NCBI GenBank assembly: GCA_030426725.1
Contig: JAUHXZ010000011.1
Coordinates: 1 to 59,513 of the forward strand
From: Actinomycetes bacterium
GTDB taxonomy: Bacteria > Actinomycetota > Actinomycetes > Propionibacteriales > Propionibacteriaceae
Length of the DNA stretch: 59,513 nucleotides
Reading direction: 5' to 3'
Shown here one piece after another: positions 9,897 to 19,056 of the stretch. Position 1 is the stretch's first letter. Each line of letters begins with the position of its first letter. Under the pieces are notes generated by a model. That model was not told the origin of the DNA and did no database searches. It saw only the letters and a program-made list of their open reading frames with translations. A program made the translations under genes and the position numbers.

Positions 9897-10711
9897 TTCA
9901 CTTCCGCTTTCTGCAGGGTCCCGAAGCCGACGGACCGGTCCGGGGTGGTGATGAGGTCTTCCTCGGTGGTGAGGGTCAGGATGGCCCGGCTGGGCACGGT
10001 GTCCGGCTCGCCGGGGACGGGGTCGAGCACCCAGGACTCGTCGGCCTGGACCGTGAGGTCGGCGGGGGCACCGATGATCTCGTAGGTGAAGACGGCGTCG
10101 GCGGTCTCGATGAGCACCTCGTCACCGACCTCGAGTTCCAGCAACCGGGAGAACGGCTCACCGTGGGTGATCCGCAGACCCGCTAGTGCGGTGTTGCCGA
10201 CCTGGCCGGGCAGGGCCGTCTCCTGGTACCAGCCGACGCCCTGCGTCAGTTGGTCCGGCTCGACGCCGGCGAGGATCGGGGTCTCGAGGTCGATCGCGGG
10301 GATGGAGAGGATCCAGGCGGCCTCGCCCGGGGCGGGGCGTGCCGGGGCGGGTACCGCCGGCTGGTCGTCGGGGTCCTCCCCCTCGGGGGCGGCGGTGGCG
10401 CTCGGGGTGGCGGCCCAGGCGTCGCGGAGTTCGGTCACGGTGGTGGCGGCGGCGTCGCGGGCGAGCCAGGTGGTGCCGTAGACCCACCAGACCAACGCCC
10501 CGGCGCCGACGACGAGCACGCCGACCAGGACGAGGAGCACGACAGTCGGCGCGCTCGGTCCGCGACGCTTGGCCGGGGGCGGCGCGGTCGCGTTGGCCGA
10601 CCCGGGCTCGGGGGTCTCGGGTTCGGCGGCCGCCGTCGAGTCCTCCCGGGCCTGGGAGGCGGCGGGCTCCGACGGCTCGACACCGTGGTTCGCTGCCCGT
10701 TTCGCTTCCAT
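9893..10711 (-). CDS. Sortase-fold membrane protein lacking catalytic residues
   Basis: 272 aa from the ATG at 10711. GGGAAG sits about 10 bases upstream of this ATG but only 1-2 bases before the ATG at 10720. A charged N-terminal tail, one transmembrane helix (about residues 54-78) and an extracellular sortase-like barrel (about 130-268) follow. The fold is recognisable from IPAIDLETPILAGV, GNTALAG, FSRLLELEVGDEVLI and AILTLTT. The catalytic His of the AGHR motif is Leu here (residue 179) and the catalytic Cys after LTLTT is Glu (residue 250); an Arg (259) remains near the usual place. It cannot be a working transpeptidase and may bind a substrate or partner instead. Confidence 0.8.
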   Translation of the reverse strand: MEAKRAANHGVEPSEPAASQAREDSTAAAEPETPEPGSANATAPPPAKRRGPSAPTVVLLVLVGVLVVGAGALVWWVYGTTWLARDAAATTVTELRDAWAATPSATAAPEGEDPDDQPAVPAPARPAPGEAAWILSIPAIDLETPILAGVEPDQLTQGVGWYQETALPGQVGNTALAGLRITHGEPFSRLLELEVGDEVLIETADAVFTYEIIGAPADLTVQADESWVLDPVPGEPDTVPSRAILTLTTEEDLITTPDRSVGFGTLQKAEVK

Positions 10712-10775
10712 GCGGCCCATTCTTCCCTACTCGCCCCGCTCACCCCGCCGCCGCGGCCGCCGGGGCCCCTGCGGG

Positions 10776-10882
10776 GCCACTTCGCACCCCTTGCGGCGCC
10801 CCTGACCCCACGTCGCACCCCGTTGTGCTCTTCGCACAGTGCATGCGGGATGCGCGAAGAACACGACGGGGTGCGAAGTGGC
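10776..10882. repeat. Palindromic element, family E (nested)
   Basis: A 26-bp inverted repeat with three mismatches (10813-10838 with 10851-10876) surrounds a 12-nt loop. An extra upstream copy of the outer arm, GCCACTTCGCACCCC (10776-10790), is complementary to 10868-10882. Two 5' arms can therefore compete for one 3' arm. The element lies between the sortase-like gene and the cobT stop. Confidence 0.8.
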
Positions 10883-10919
10883 GCTCCGCGCCGGTCGGAT
10901 CAACCGACGGGTCTGGCGC

Positions 10920-11975
10920 TCAGCCTTCCGCGACGCCGGCGGAGTCGAACGTCGCCATCTCGTTCAGCACCCGCGCGGCGGCCTGCACCATCGGCAGGGC
11001 CAGCGCCGCGCCGGTGCCTTCGCCGAGACGCAGGTCGAGGTCGACGAGCGGCTTGAGGCCCAGCCACTCGACGGCGGCGCGGATGCCCGGCTCGACGCCC
11101 GCATGCCCGGAGATGAGGTAGCCGCGGGCGTCGGCGTGCAGGCCCACCGCGACGCAGGCGGCGGACGCCGCGATCACACCGTCGATGATCACCGGCACCT
11201 TCCGCGCCGCGGCGCCGAGGATGAAGCCGCCCAGCGCGGCGTGCTCGAGCCCGCCGACGGCGGCCAGCGTGCGGAGCGCGTCCCCTGAGTCTGGGTTGTG
11301 CAGGACCAGCGCCTGCTCGATCACCGCCACCTTCCGCGCCAGCATCTCGTCGCCCGCGCCGGCGCCGCGGCCGGTCACCGTCGGCACGTCGACACCCGAG
11401 AACACGGAGATCAGCGCGCTCGACGGCGTGGTGTTGCCGATACCCATCTCGCCGGTGAGCAGGATGTCGGCGCCGCCGTCGACGGCCTCGCCGGCCGCCC
11501 GGATGCCCACCTCGAGTGCCGCGCGGGCCTCGTCGAGAGTCATGGCGGGCTCGACGGTGAAGTCGCGGGTGCCGGCACGCACCTTCCGCACCCGGATACC
11601 CGGGTGCTCGGGCAGCTCGGCAGCGACGCCCACGTCGGTCACCCACACGTCGGCGCCGACCTGGCGGGAGATCGCGTTGATCGCAGCGCCGCCGGAGGCG
11701 ATGTTGAGCGCCATCTGCACGGTGACCTCCTGCGGCCAGGGGCTGACGCCCTGCGCGCAGACGCCGTGGTCGCCGGCGAACAGGCCGACCAGCGGCCTGG
11801 CCGGGACGGGGGGCGGGCATTGGCGAGCGATGGCCGCGAGCCGGTTGCCCACCTCCTCGAGGCGGCCGAGGCTGCCGGCGGGCTTGGTGAGCTGGAGCTG
11901 CCGGGCCTCGGCCTCGCCGAGCGCTGCGGCGGAGGAGGGGACGATGGCGGCGAGGGTCTCGTCGAGGAGGGTCAT
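10920..11975 (-). CDS. cobT: Nicotinate-nucleotide--DMB phosphoribosyltransferase
   Basis: 351 aa from the ATG at 11975, preceded by AAGGA. It makes alpha-ribazole phosphate from NaMN and dimethylbenzimidazole, the lower ligand of cobalamin. Family motifs seen are KPAGSLGRLEEVGNRLA near the N-terminus, GDHGVCAQGVSPWP, RAGTRDF, LTGEMGIGNTTPSSA and the closing SGHAGVEPG region. It starts 32 bp from the divergent cobK start, so the two promoters must overlap. Confidence 0.95.
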   Translation of the reverse strand: MTLLDETLAAIVPSSAAALGEAEARQLQLTKPAGSLGRLEEVGNRLAAIARQCPPPVPARPLVGLFAGDHGVCAQGVSPWPQEVTVQMALNIASGGAAINAISRQVGADVWVTDVGVAAELPEHPGIRVRKVRAGTRDFTVEPAMTLDEARAALEVGIRAAGEAVDGGADILLTGEMGIGNTTPSSALISVFSGVDVPTVTGRGAGAGDEMLARKVAVIEQALVLHNPDSGDALRTLAAVGGLEHAALGGFILGAAARKVPVIIDGVIAASAACVAVGLHADARGYLISGHAGVEPGIRAAVEWLGLKPLVDLDLRLGEGTGAALALPMVQAAARVLNEMATFDSAGVAEG

Positions 11976-12007
11976 GGTGTTCCTTGCCTGGGTGGTTTGA
12001 TGGGACG

Positions 12008-12727
12008 GTGATTCTGATCCTCGGGGGAACCGCGGAGGGGCGTGAGCTGGCCTCGGCATTGGGCGGGCGTGGCTTCGTCCACTCGCTCGCGGGCCGCACC
12101 TCGGATCCGCGGGCGGAGGGTTCCGTGCGGTCGGGCGGCTTCGGGGGCGTCGACGGCCTCGTCGCGTACCTGCGCAAGAACCGCATCACCGCGGTGGTCG
12201 ACGCCACGCATCCGTTCGCGGCGAAGATGTCGCGCAACGCGGCCGCCGCCTGCGCGAAGGCGCGGGTCCGGCTCGTGCGGCTGTCGCGGCCGGGTTGGGC
12301 CGGGCATCCGGACGCGCGGGGCTGGCACTGGGTCGAGGGCCACGCGGACGCCGCCGTCGCCGCGGCGCGGCTCGGTGGGCCGGTCCTGCTCACGGTGGGC
12401 CGCCTGCACACCCCCGACTACGCCGCGGCGCTCGCGGAGCACGAGGTGGTCGCGCGCGTCGCGGAGGCGCCGGAGGTCCGTCTCCCCGCCGGCTGGCGGC
12501 TCGTCCGTGCGCGCGGCCCGTTCACCGTCGACGGCGAGCGCAAGCTGTTCGACGGGCACGGGGTGAGGACGCTGGTGACGAAGGACTCGGGCGGCGAACA
12601 CACCGTCGCCAAGCTGGAGGTGGCCGCCGAACGCGGGGCGCATGTCGTGATGATCCGACGCCCGCCGCACCCGCCGGGGGTGATGGAGGTCACGAACGTC
12701 GCGGCGTGCCTGGCCTGGCTGGGCTGA
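12008..12727 (+). CDS. cobK: Precorrin-6A reductase
   Basis: 239 aa from a GTG at 12008, giving the expected N-terminus VILILGGTAEGREL, an NAD(P)H-binding turn. It reduces (cobalt-)precorrin-6A during corrin ring synthesis. Other family blocks are VVDATHPFAAKMSRNA, TVGRLHTPDYAAAL and VTKDSGGEHTVAKLE. The stop lies 2 bp before that of the convergent cobB-cobC fusion gene. An upstream TTG would lengthen it by 8 residues and is less likely. Confidence 0.93.
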   Translation: MILILGGTAEGRELASALGGRGFVHSLAGRTSDPRAEGSVRSGGFGGVDGLVAYLRKNRITAVVDATHPFAAKMSRNAAAACAKARVRLVRLSRPGWAGHPDARGWHWVEGHADAAVAAARLGGPVLLTVGRLHTPDYAAALAEHEVVARVAEAPEVRLPAGWRLVRARGPFTVDGERKLFDGHGVRTLVTKDSGGEHTVAKLEVAAERGAHVVMIRRPPHPPGVMEVTNVAACLAWLG

Positions 12728-12729
12728 GG

Positions 12730-15216
12730 TCACCGTCGTCCCTCGGTCATGGAGGCGAGGGCGCCGGCGAGGGCGCGGTGGACGTCGGGGCTGCGAACGG
12801 CCAGCCGCAGCCAGGTGGGGCCGAGGCCAGGGAACGTCTCGCCGCGGCGGACTGCGAAGCCCGCGTCGGCGAGGGGCCCACGGAGTGAGCGCGGGGACAG
12901 CGGCGACGTGTCGACGAGCACGAACGGGGCACGGCCCGGGACCGGGGCGAGTCCGATGGCGGTGAGCGCGGCGACGAGGTCGTCGCGGGCGGCGGCGGCT
13001 TCGTCGACGAGGCGGGCTGCTTCATGGGCGGCGCGCTCGGAGGTGCAGGCGACGGCGGCGCGGACGGCGGGCGTCGAGACGGACCAGGGCGGCTGCTGCA
13101 CCCGGAGCCGTGCGATGAGGGCCGGGTCGCCGATGACGTAGCCGACTCGTAGCCCGGCCAGGCCCCACGTCTTCGTCAGCGACCGCAGGATGAGCCGGCC
13201 GGGCATCGCGGGGGCGATGAGTGTCTCGGGCTCCCCCGCGACAGCGTCCATGAACGCCTCGTCGACGATCAGGGTGCGGGCCGGGAGGCGCGCGAGGTCG
13301 GCGGCGGGGTGGAGGACCCCGGTGGGGTTGGTGGGGTTCCCGACGATCGTGAGGTCCGACGGCGGCACCCGGGACGGGACGAGGCGGAAGCCGTCGTCCG
13401 GGCTGAGGATGTGCCGGTGGACGTCGCGGCCGGCGGCGCGGAGGGCGGCCTCGGGTTCGGTGAACTGGGGGTCGATGACGGTCGCGGTGCCGGGGAGCGC
13501 GCGGGCGATGAGCGTGAACGCCTCGGCGGCGCCGGCGACGGGGAGAACCATGGCGGGGTCGACGCCGTGGTGGGCGGCGATGGCGTCGCGGGCGGGTGTG
13601 GCGTCGGGGTAGGCCGCGAAGTCGCCGTCGCCGAGGATCGCGTCGGCGAGCCAGGCGGGGGTGGCGGGGACGCGGACGTTGACGGCCAGATCGGTGAGAC
13701 CGGGCGCGAGGTCGCGGTCGCCGTGGTGGAGGAGGTCCGGCTCCCCCGCGGCCTGGGCGGGGGTGGGCTTGAGCAATTGGATGGGGTCAACTCCGAAATC
13801 GGGCGATGAAAGCGCTCCCGGGGACGTCGAACCCATCCAATTGCTCAAACCCCCTCCCGCACCGAGCGCCGACCGGGCGTGGACGGCGTCGGCGAAGCGC
13901 TGGGCCAAGTGCGGGTGGCCGGCCCAGTGGGTGTGCAGGTAGGAGGCGTGCAGCGTCTCCCCCGCGACGCCGTCGGGGCGGCCGTCGAGCAGCCACGCCT
14001 CGCCCGAGGCGCGGGCTTCCCAGTCGGCCGCGAGGGTCACGCTGGTGCGGTGGAACTCGTGGCCCGTCACCTCCTCGCCGGGTCGGCCGAGCAGCGTCGG
14101 GCGGTCGGTCGTCGCGACCCGGTAGCCCATCGTCAGCCGTGGGCCCATGGTGGCCTCCGCGGGCACCGCGCCCACCATGGGCCGCCCGTCGAGGGTCGAG
14201 CACAGGTAGAGCAGCCCCGCGCACTCCGCGACGGTGGGCACCCCCGCCGCGACCGCCGCCCGGATCTCCGCCGCCAGCGGGCCGTTGCCGGCCAACTCCC
14301 CCGCGTAGACCTCGGGGAAGCCGCCGCCGAGCCACAGCCCCGCCGTGCCGTCGGGCAGGCGGTTGTCGCGCAGCGGGTCGAACTCGATGACGTCGCAGCC
14401 CGCGGCGGCGAGCAGTTCGTCGGTCTCGGGGTAGCGGAACGTGAACGCCCGCCCGCCGGCCACGGCGACGACGGGCCGCGACTCCGACGTCGCCCGCACC
14501 TCGGCGGCCGGGTCCCAGGCCGCCGCGTCCAGGGCCGGGGCCCCCGCCGCGACCGCCAGTACGGCGTCGAGATCCACGTGCGCGGCCACCACGTCGCCCA
14601 TCGCGGCCACCTTCGCGTCATCGCGCTCGGCGACGGGCACCAGCCCGAGGTGCCGCGACGGCGCCTCGATGTCGAGGGCCCGCGGCAGCACGCCCAGCAC
14701 CGGCACGCCGACCCCCTCGACGGCGACGCGCGCCTCCTCCGCGTGCCTGGGCGATCCCACCTGGTTGAGCACCACGCCCGCGACGCGGACCGCGGGGTCG
14801 AAGCGGGCCATGCCGAGCACGGTGGCGCCGACGGTCCGGGAGGTGTGCCGGGCGTCGACGACGAGCACCACGGGCGCATCGAGCAGCCGGGCGACGTGCG
14901 CCGTCGACCCGAAGCCGCCGGTGCCGAGCCTGCCGTCGAACAGCCCCATGACGCCCTCCACCACCGCCACGTCCGTGCCCCGCGCACCGTGCGCGAACAG
15001 CGGCGCGATGCGGTCCTCGCCGCAGAGGAACGGGTCGAGGTTGCGGCCGGGCCGGCCGGTGGCGAGGCCGTGGTAGCCCGGGTCGATGTAGTCGGGGCCC
15101 ACCTTGAACGGCGCCACCTCGAGGCCTCGCGCACGCAGGGCCGCCATCAGTCCGGTTGCCGCCGTCGTCTTGCCCTGCCCCGACGACGGGGCCGCGACGA
15201 CGATCCGGCTCACCAT
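12730..15216 (-). CDS. cobB-cobC: CobB-CobC fusion: cobyrinate a,c-diamide synthase + threonine-P decarboxylase
   Basis: 828 aa. Residues 1-456 are a complete CobB/CbiA: a P-loop-like start APSSGQGKTTAATGL, VGPDYIDPGYH, and a glutamine-amidotransferase-like end with ECAGLLYL and HEFHRTS. It amidates the a and c side chains of cobyrinate. Residues 484-828 are a complete CobC-type PLP enzyme (NPTNPTG; PLP Lys in SLTKTWGLAGLRVGY) that supplies aminopropanol phosphate. Residues 457-483 are encoded by palindromic element A, read through with no stop. I see no start codon signal for a separate cobC. It is the last gene of the cbiM operon and overlaps cobO by 7 bp. Confidence 0.93.
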   Translation of the reverse strand: MVSRIVVAAPSSGQGKTTAATGLMAALRARGLEVAPFKVGPDYIDPGYHGLATGRPGRNLDPFLCGEDRIAPLFAHGARGTDVAVVEGVMGLFDGRLGTGGFGSTAHVARLLDAPVVLVVDARHTSRTVGATVLGMARFDPAVRVAGVVLNQVGSPRHAEEARVAVEGVGVPVLGVLPRALDIEAPSRHLGLVPVAERDDAKVAAMGDVVAAHVDLDAVLAVAAGAPALDAAAWDPAAEVRATSESRPVVAVAGGRAFTFRYPETDELLAAAGCDVIEFDPLRDNRLPDGTAGLWLGGGFPEVYAGELAGNGPLAAEIRAAVAAGVPTVAECAGLLYLCSTLDGRPMVGAVPAEATMGPRLTMGYRVATTDRPTLLGRPGEEVTGHEFHRTSVTLAADWEARASGEAWLLDGRPDGVAGETLHASYLHTHWAGHPHLAQRFADAVHARSALGAGGGLSNWMGSTSPGALSSPDFGVDPIQLLKPTPAQAAGEPDLLHHGDRDLAPGLTDLAVNVRVPATPAWLADAILGDGDFAAYPDATPARDAIAAHHGVDPAMVLPVAGAAEAFTLIARALPGTATVIDPQFTEPEAALRAAGRDVHRHILSPDDGFRLVPSRVPPSDLTIVGNPTNPTGVLHPAADLARLPARTLIVDEAFMDAVAGEPETLIAPAMPGRLILRSLTKTWGLAGLRVGYVIGDPALIARLRVQQPPWSVSTPAVRAAVACTSERAAHEAARLVDEAAAARDDLVAALTAIGLAPVPGRAPFVLVDTSPLSPRSLRGPLADAGFAVRRGETFPGLGPTWLRLAVRSPDVHRALAGALASMTEGRR
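13769..13848. repeat. Palindromic element, family A, copy 1 (in coding frame)
   Basis: Seventeen-base perfect arms, TTGAGCAATTGGATGGG (13769-13785) and its complement (13832-13848), surround a 46-nt loop. The whole element is translated in the CobB-CobC protein as the interdomain linker. A second copy is intergenic at 50340-50416. Confidence 0.9.
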
Positions 15217-15770
15217 TCGATGCCCGCCTGCCCGCGCTGCCCCTGCTGGAAGGGGTGCTTGACCAGCGTCATCTCGGTGACGAGGTCGGCGGCGTCGACG
15301 ATCTCGGCCGGGCAGCGCCGGCCCGTGATGACGACGTGCTGCGTGCCGGGGCGCCCGGCCAGGGTGTCGACCACCTCGGCAGTGTCGATCCAACCCCGGG
15401 CCATCGGGTAGGTGAACTCGTCGAGCAGCCAGAACCCGTGCCGCTGCTGGGCGAGGCCGTCGCGGACACGCCGCCAGCCCTCCCGGGCCAGCTCGGCCGC
15501 GTCGTCGGTGTCGTGGGCGCGTGACCACGACCAGCCGCAGCCCATCTTCTCCCACGTCAGCCCGCCACGTTCGGGCAGCGACGCGAACGCGTCCTGCTCG
15601 CCCGTGCGCCACTTCGCGGACTTCACGAACTGGTAGACGCCGACGTCCCAGCCCTGCGCCCAGGCCCGCAGCGCCATGCCGACGGCGGCGGTGGTCTTTC
15701 CCTTGCCGTCGCCGGTGTGGACGATGACGACGGGCCGCCGGCGCAGTTCGCGCGTGGTGGGCACGCTCAC
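15210..15770 (-). CDS. cobO: Corrinoid adenosyltransferase (CobO type)
   Basis: 186 aa from a GTG at 15770 with GGGGGAG upstream; the long in-frame upstream extension belongs to other genes. It transfers the adenosyl group of ATP to the cobalt of corrinoids. The N-terminal ATP-binding motif HTGDGKGKTTAAVGMALRA is diagnostic of CobO/BtuR/CobA, and LLDEFTYPMARGW and GRRCPAEIVDAADLVTEM match the family. It overlaps cbiT by four bases (GTGA) and cobB by seven, so translation is coupled. Confidence 0.95.
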   Translation of the reverse strand: MSVPTTRELRRRPVVIVHTGDGKGKTTAAVGMALRAWAQGWDVGVYQFVKSAKWRTGEQDAFASLPERGGLTWEKMGCGWSWSRAHDTDDAAELAREGWRRVRDGLAQQRHGFWLLDEFTYPMARGWIDTAEVVDTLAGRPGTQHVVITGRRCPAEIVDAADLVTEMTLVKHPFQQGQRGQAGIEW

Positions 15771-16366
15771 CGGGGCTCCCCCACGGTCAGAGCCCAGCTG
15801 ATGAGCGTGCGGGACGGAGTCCAGCCGGTGAGCCGCCCGATGGGTTCGGCCTGCTCGACGTGCAGCCGGGCGAGGTGCCCGCCCCACCGGCGGCGCGCCG
15901 CGACGCACACCTCCTCCGCCTCGACGGTGATGCCGTGAACGACGATCCGGCCGCCGTCGCGCAGCGCCGCCACGGCCTGCGCGACGAGGTCGGCGGTGGC
16001 GCCGCCGCCGATGAACACCGCGTCGGGCGCCGGGAGGTCCGCGACGGCGTCGAGGATGGGCGCCTCCACAAGCCGCACCGAGCCCTCGGGCGCGAGCCGG
16101 GCCGTGTTCGCCGCGACCCGGGCGGCCCGTTCGGGGACCCGTTCGACGGCGATGGCGCGCGCCCCGTCGGCGGCGCGGCACCACTCGATGGCCACCGACC
16201 CGGCGCCGGCCCCGAGGTCCCACATCAGCTCGCCGGGCATCGGGCGCAGCAGCGCGATGGCGGAGGCCCGCAGGAGGCGCTTGGTGATGAGGCCGTCGTG
16301 CTCGAACACGTCGTCGGGCAGGCCGGGTGCGCGGCCGAGCAGGGTGGCGTCGGGGTCGTCGATCAT
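15767..16366 (-). CDS. cbiT: Precorrin-6Y C15-methyltransferase/decarboxylase
   Basis: 199 aa, a class I SAM methyltransferase with [15 protein letters not shown] as the SAM-binding glycine loop and [16 protein letters not shown] just before it, both typical of CbiT. It methylates C15 and decarboxylates the C12 acetate side chain. Its usual partner CbiE, often fused to it as CobL, is instead fused to CbiG-CobJ in the other cobalamin operon here. AAGGAG precedes the ATG, which overlaps the cbiO stop. Confidence 0.93.
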   Translation of the reverse strand: MIDDPDATLLGRAPGLPDDVFEHDGLITKRLLRASAIALLRPMPGELMWDLGAGAGSVAIEWCRAADGARAIAVERVPERAARVAANTARLAPEGSVRLVEAPILDAVADLPAPDAVFIGGGATADLVAQAVAALRDGGRIVVHGITVEAEEVCVAARRRWGGHLARLHVEQAEPIGRLTGWTPSRTLISWALTVGEPR

Positions 16367-17160
16367 GCGCGGGCTCCTTCGGCGATGAGGGCGACGACCT
16401 CGTCGAGGTCGCGGGGCGTGCCGCCGACGCCGAGGCGGGCGGCGAGTTCGAGGGTCCAGGGGCGGCGCAGCCGGGCGGATTCGAGGAGGACCTGGTCGCC
16501 GAGCAGGCCGGGCGGGCCCTGCGCGACGCGCCCGCCGACGACGACGGCCACCTCGTCGGCCCAGGCGAGCGCCAGGTCGACGTCGTGGGTGGCGATGACC
16601 ATGCCGGCGCCGAGCCCGGCGAGGGCGGCGAGGAGTTCGGCGACGCCGGCGGGATCGAGGCCGGCGGTGGGCTCGTCGAGGAGGAGGACGTCGGGGCGCA
16701 TCGCGACGGCGCCGGCCAGCGTGACGCGTTTGCGTTCGCCGTAGCTGAGCTGGTGGGTGGGGCGGCCGGCGAGGTGGGCGATGCCGAGCAGGTCGAGCGC
16801 CTCGCGGGTGCGGGCCCGGGCGGCGGCCTCGTCGAGGCCGAGGTTGAGCGGCCCGAAGGACACGTCCTGGGTGACGTCGGCGGAGAACAGCTGGTCGTCG
16901 GGGTCCTGGAGGACGAGCTGGACGCGGCGGCGGTGGGCGCGCAGGCCGGCGCGGGTGTGGGCAAGCGGTTCACCGTCGAGGGCGACGGCGCCGGAGGTCG
17001 GGCGGAGCGCGCCGGCGAGGCACTGCAGCAGGGTGGTCTTGCCGGAGCCGTTGGCGCCGAGCAGGGCGACGCGGCGCCCGGGCGCGAGCGTGAGCGACGC
17101 CCCGGTGAGCACCGGCCCGGCCCCGGGGTAGCCGACGACGACGTCGTGCGCGGTGAGCAT
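16363..17160 (-). CDS. cbiO: Cobalt ECF transporter ATPase
   Basis: 265 aa. ATP-binding subunit of the CbiMNQO cobalt uptake system. Walker [13 protein letters not shown] (about residues 35-46), Q-loop LQDPDDQLF, signature LSYGERKRV (in place of LSGGQ), Walker [13 protein letters not shown] and switch His in ATHDVD are all present. It overlaps cbiQ by one base and cbiT by four, in a tight operon behind a cobalamin riboswitch. Confidence 0.95.
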   Translation of the reverse strand: MLTAHDVVVGYPGAGPVLTGASLTLAPGRRVALLGANGSGKTTLLQCLAGALRPTSGAVALDGEPLAHTRAGLRAHRRRVQLVLQDPDDQLFSADVTQDVSFGPLNLGLDEAAARARTREALDLLGIAHLAGRPTHQLSYGERKRVTLAGAVAMRPDVLLLDEPTAGLDPAGVAELLAALAGLGAGMVIATHDVDLALAWADEVAVVVGGRVAQGPPGLLGDQVLLESARLRRPWTLELAARLGVGGTPRDLDEVVALIAEGARA

Positions 17161-17909
17161 CAGGCCACCGCCCAGCAGGCCGCGACGACGCCGGCGACGA
17201 CAACGAGGCCGGCGATGAGGAGCCTGGGGGTTCGGCGGCCGGCGGGGCTGAGGGTGGGCAGATCCTCCTCGAAACCGCGCAGCGCGAGCCCGGCCTGCAG
17301 GCGGGTGGCGCGGTGCCAGCTGTGCAGCGCGACGGTGCCGACGGCGGACGCGGCGTGCCGGAACCGGCGCCGCAGGGGCGCCTGGCCGCCGAGCCGGCCG
17401 GCCTGGGCGGCATGGAGCGCGACGGCGGTGTCGGCGAGGACGAACAGCAGCCGGTACATCAGTTCGGCGATCTCCAGCAGCGGCCCGGGGACCCGGAGAC
17501 GGCGGAGCCAGCCGACCATGTCGACCATCGGGGTGGTGGTGGCGAGCAGCAGCACGGACAGGGATCCGGCCACGCCGTGGGCGACGACGCCGGCGGCCCG
17601 CGCCACGCCGTCGGGGGTGACCCGCGGCCACTCGCCCAGCTGCACCTCGACGGCCAGGGGCGCCGCTCCGGCGACGAGGAACGCCAGCGGCGGCAGCGCG
17701 ACGGCGGCGAGCAGGCCGGGTCGGATCCGCGCCGGGCCGAGCATGAGGGCGACGGCGACGACGGCCACGAGCACGCTTCCCGGCCAGGCCGGGGTCAGCA
17801 GCGCGGTGAGGACCAGCGCGAGCGACAGGGCCACCTTGTCCCCCACCGCGACGCTCCGCCAGGGCCCGGCCCAGGCGGCGTCGTCGACGGCGGTGACGCG
17901 CGCGCTCAT
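17160..17909 (-). CDS. cbiQ: Cobalt ECF transporter transmembrane protein
   Basis: 249 aa with about five hydrophobic segments. The coupling helix region carries the EcfT/CbiQ signature around [14 protein letters not shown] and [12 protein letters not shown]. It is the membrane scaffold that links CbiO ATPases to the CbiM/CbiN substrate-binding part. The ATG at 17909 overlaps the cbiN stop (ATGA). Confidence 0.9.
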   Translation of the reverse strand: MSARVTAVDDAAWAGPWRSVAVGDKVALSLALVLTALLTPAWPGSVLVAVVAVALMLGPARIRPGLLAAVALPPLAFLVAGAAPLAVEVQLGEWPRVTPDGVARAAGVVAHGVAGSLSVLLLATTTPMVDMVGWLRRLRVPGPLLEIAELMYRLLFVLADTAVALHAAQAGRLGGQAPLRRRFRHAASAVGTVALHSWHRATRLQAGLALRGFEEDLPTLSPAGRRTPRLLIAGLVVVAGVVAACWAVA

Positions 17910-18178
17910 TTCCGCCGCCCGGTGAGGCGGCCGATGACGAAGCCGAGGATGACGCCGCCCAGGGCGGCCTGGAGCGCGAACAGCCCGGACTCGAGCTCCG
18001 TGCTGCCGGGGGTGAAGATGGGGCGGACCCAGGGTTCGGCGTCGAGCATGCCGGTGGCTGCGGCATCGGTGCCACCGAAGTCCGCGCCGGCAGGGGCCAA
18101 CGCGAAGGAGACGAGGTAGACGGCGACGATCGCGGCGACGAGCCCGCCTCCGATCCACCAGTCGCGGCGGCTAAGCAT
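17906..18178 (-). CDS. cbiN: Cobalt transporter accessory subunit
   Basis: 90 aa, slightly shorter than typical CbiN. Two transmembrane helices (about residues 8-28 and 66-84) enclose an extracellular loop with [16 protein letters not shown], resembling the CbiN segment EFGGADGQA. CbiN helps load Co2+ into CbiM. It overlaps the cbiM end by 8 bp and cbiQ by 4. Confidence 0.9.
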   Translation of the reverse strand: MLSRRDWWIGGGLVAAIVAVYLVSFALAPAGADFGGTDAAATGMLDAEPWVRPIFTPGSTELESGLFALQAALGGVILGFVIGRLTGRRK

Positions 18179-18845
18179 CGGTGGTCTCCGGCACGACGCC
18201 GAGCCCGACGAGTTCGGGGCGGGCGGCGCGGCTGAGGAACCCGAACAGCAGCACGCCGAGGAGGCCCTCGGCGATCGCGAGAGGGATCTGGGTGAGGGCG
18301 AACAGCGACAGGAACTTCGCCAGGGCGCCGGGGAGGCCGCTGGCGGCGTCGGGGTAGGCGATCGCAAGCTGCACGGAGGTGACGGCGTAGGTGGCGAGGT
18401 TGGCGACGGCCATGGCGGCGAACACCGGCGGCCAGGTGGCGCGCGTGACGCGGCCCAGCAGCCGGTAGGCGGCGTACCCGGCCCACGGCCCGGCGATTGC
18501 CATCGAGAAGGCGTTGGCGCCGAGGGTAGTGAGTCCGCCGTGGGCGAGCAGGGTCGCCTGGAACAGCAGCACGACGGTGCCGAGGAACGCCATGACGGGC
18601 GGGCGGAACAGGACGGCACCCAGCCCGGTGCCGGTGGGGTGCGAGGATGAGCCGGTCACCGACGGCAGCTTCAGCGCGCTGAGCACGAGCGTGAAGGCGC
18701 CGGCGGCGGCGAGCAACAACTTGCGCTCGGGGTGTTCGCGGACGGTTCGCAGCACCTGCCGGGAGCCGTGGATGACGAACGGCGCCGATGCCGCGAACCA
18801 CGCCGCGCACTGTACGGGTGGGAGCATTCCCTCTGCGATATGCAT
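18171..18845 (-). CDS. cbiM: Cobalt ECF transporter substrate-binding subunit
   Basis: 224 aa. The N-terminus [10 protein letters not shown] provides the metal-coordinating His2 typical of CbiM/NikM, so the ATG at 18845 is certain. Several hydrophobic helices follow, with [16 protein letters not shown], the loop that completes the metal site. It is the first gene of the operon controlled by the upstream cobalamin riboswitch, so cobalt uptake and late synthesis are probably shut down when B12 is abundant. Confidence 0.95.
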   Translation of the reverse strand: MHIAEGMLPPVQCAAWFAASAPFVIHGSRQVLRTVREHPERKLLLAAAGAFTLVLSALKLPSVTGSSSHPTGTGLGAVLFRPPVMAFLGTVVLLFQATLLAHGGLTTLGANAFSMAIAGPWAGYAAYRLLGRVTRATWPPVFAAMAVANLATYAVTSVQLAIAYPDAASGLPGALAKFLSLFALTQIPLAIAEGLLGVLLFGFLSRAARPELVGLGVVPETTDA

Positions 18846-18869
18846 CGCCCAGGTCCCTTCAGCCCCGGA

Positions 18870-18998
18870 TGACGCGTCCCGGGCAGTCGGCCGCGGAGGC
18901 CCAGTTCCTGACTCCCCGCCTCGAGGGGCGGCTCACAGTGGCGCGACCGTGCCGGCATGCTCCCGGCTTCCTGGACGTCCCGCGGTAAACGGATGGTG
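18870..18998 (-). promoter_or_regulatory. Cobalamin riboswitch upstream of cbiM
   Basis: On the minus strand the leader has the conserved order of a B12 aptamer: CCAGGAAGCCGG, then GCCACTGTG (18934-18942), then AGTCAGGAACTG (18902-18913). A hairpin near 18865-18886 sits just before the cbiM ribosome site AAGGGA, compatible with translational control. The exact edges are estimates. Confidence 0.88.
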
Positions 18999-19056
18999 AG
19001 GCCAGTCAACCAGAACCCGCCGCTCTCGTCATCGCGGGGTCGACTACGGTGATCGC

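Noticed and set aside
13879..15411. 510-codon plus-strand frame in cobB
   Set aside because: Antisense to CobB with its motifs intact; composition typical of a GC shadow.
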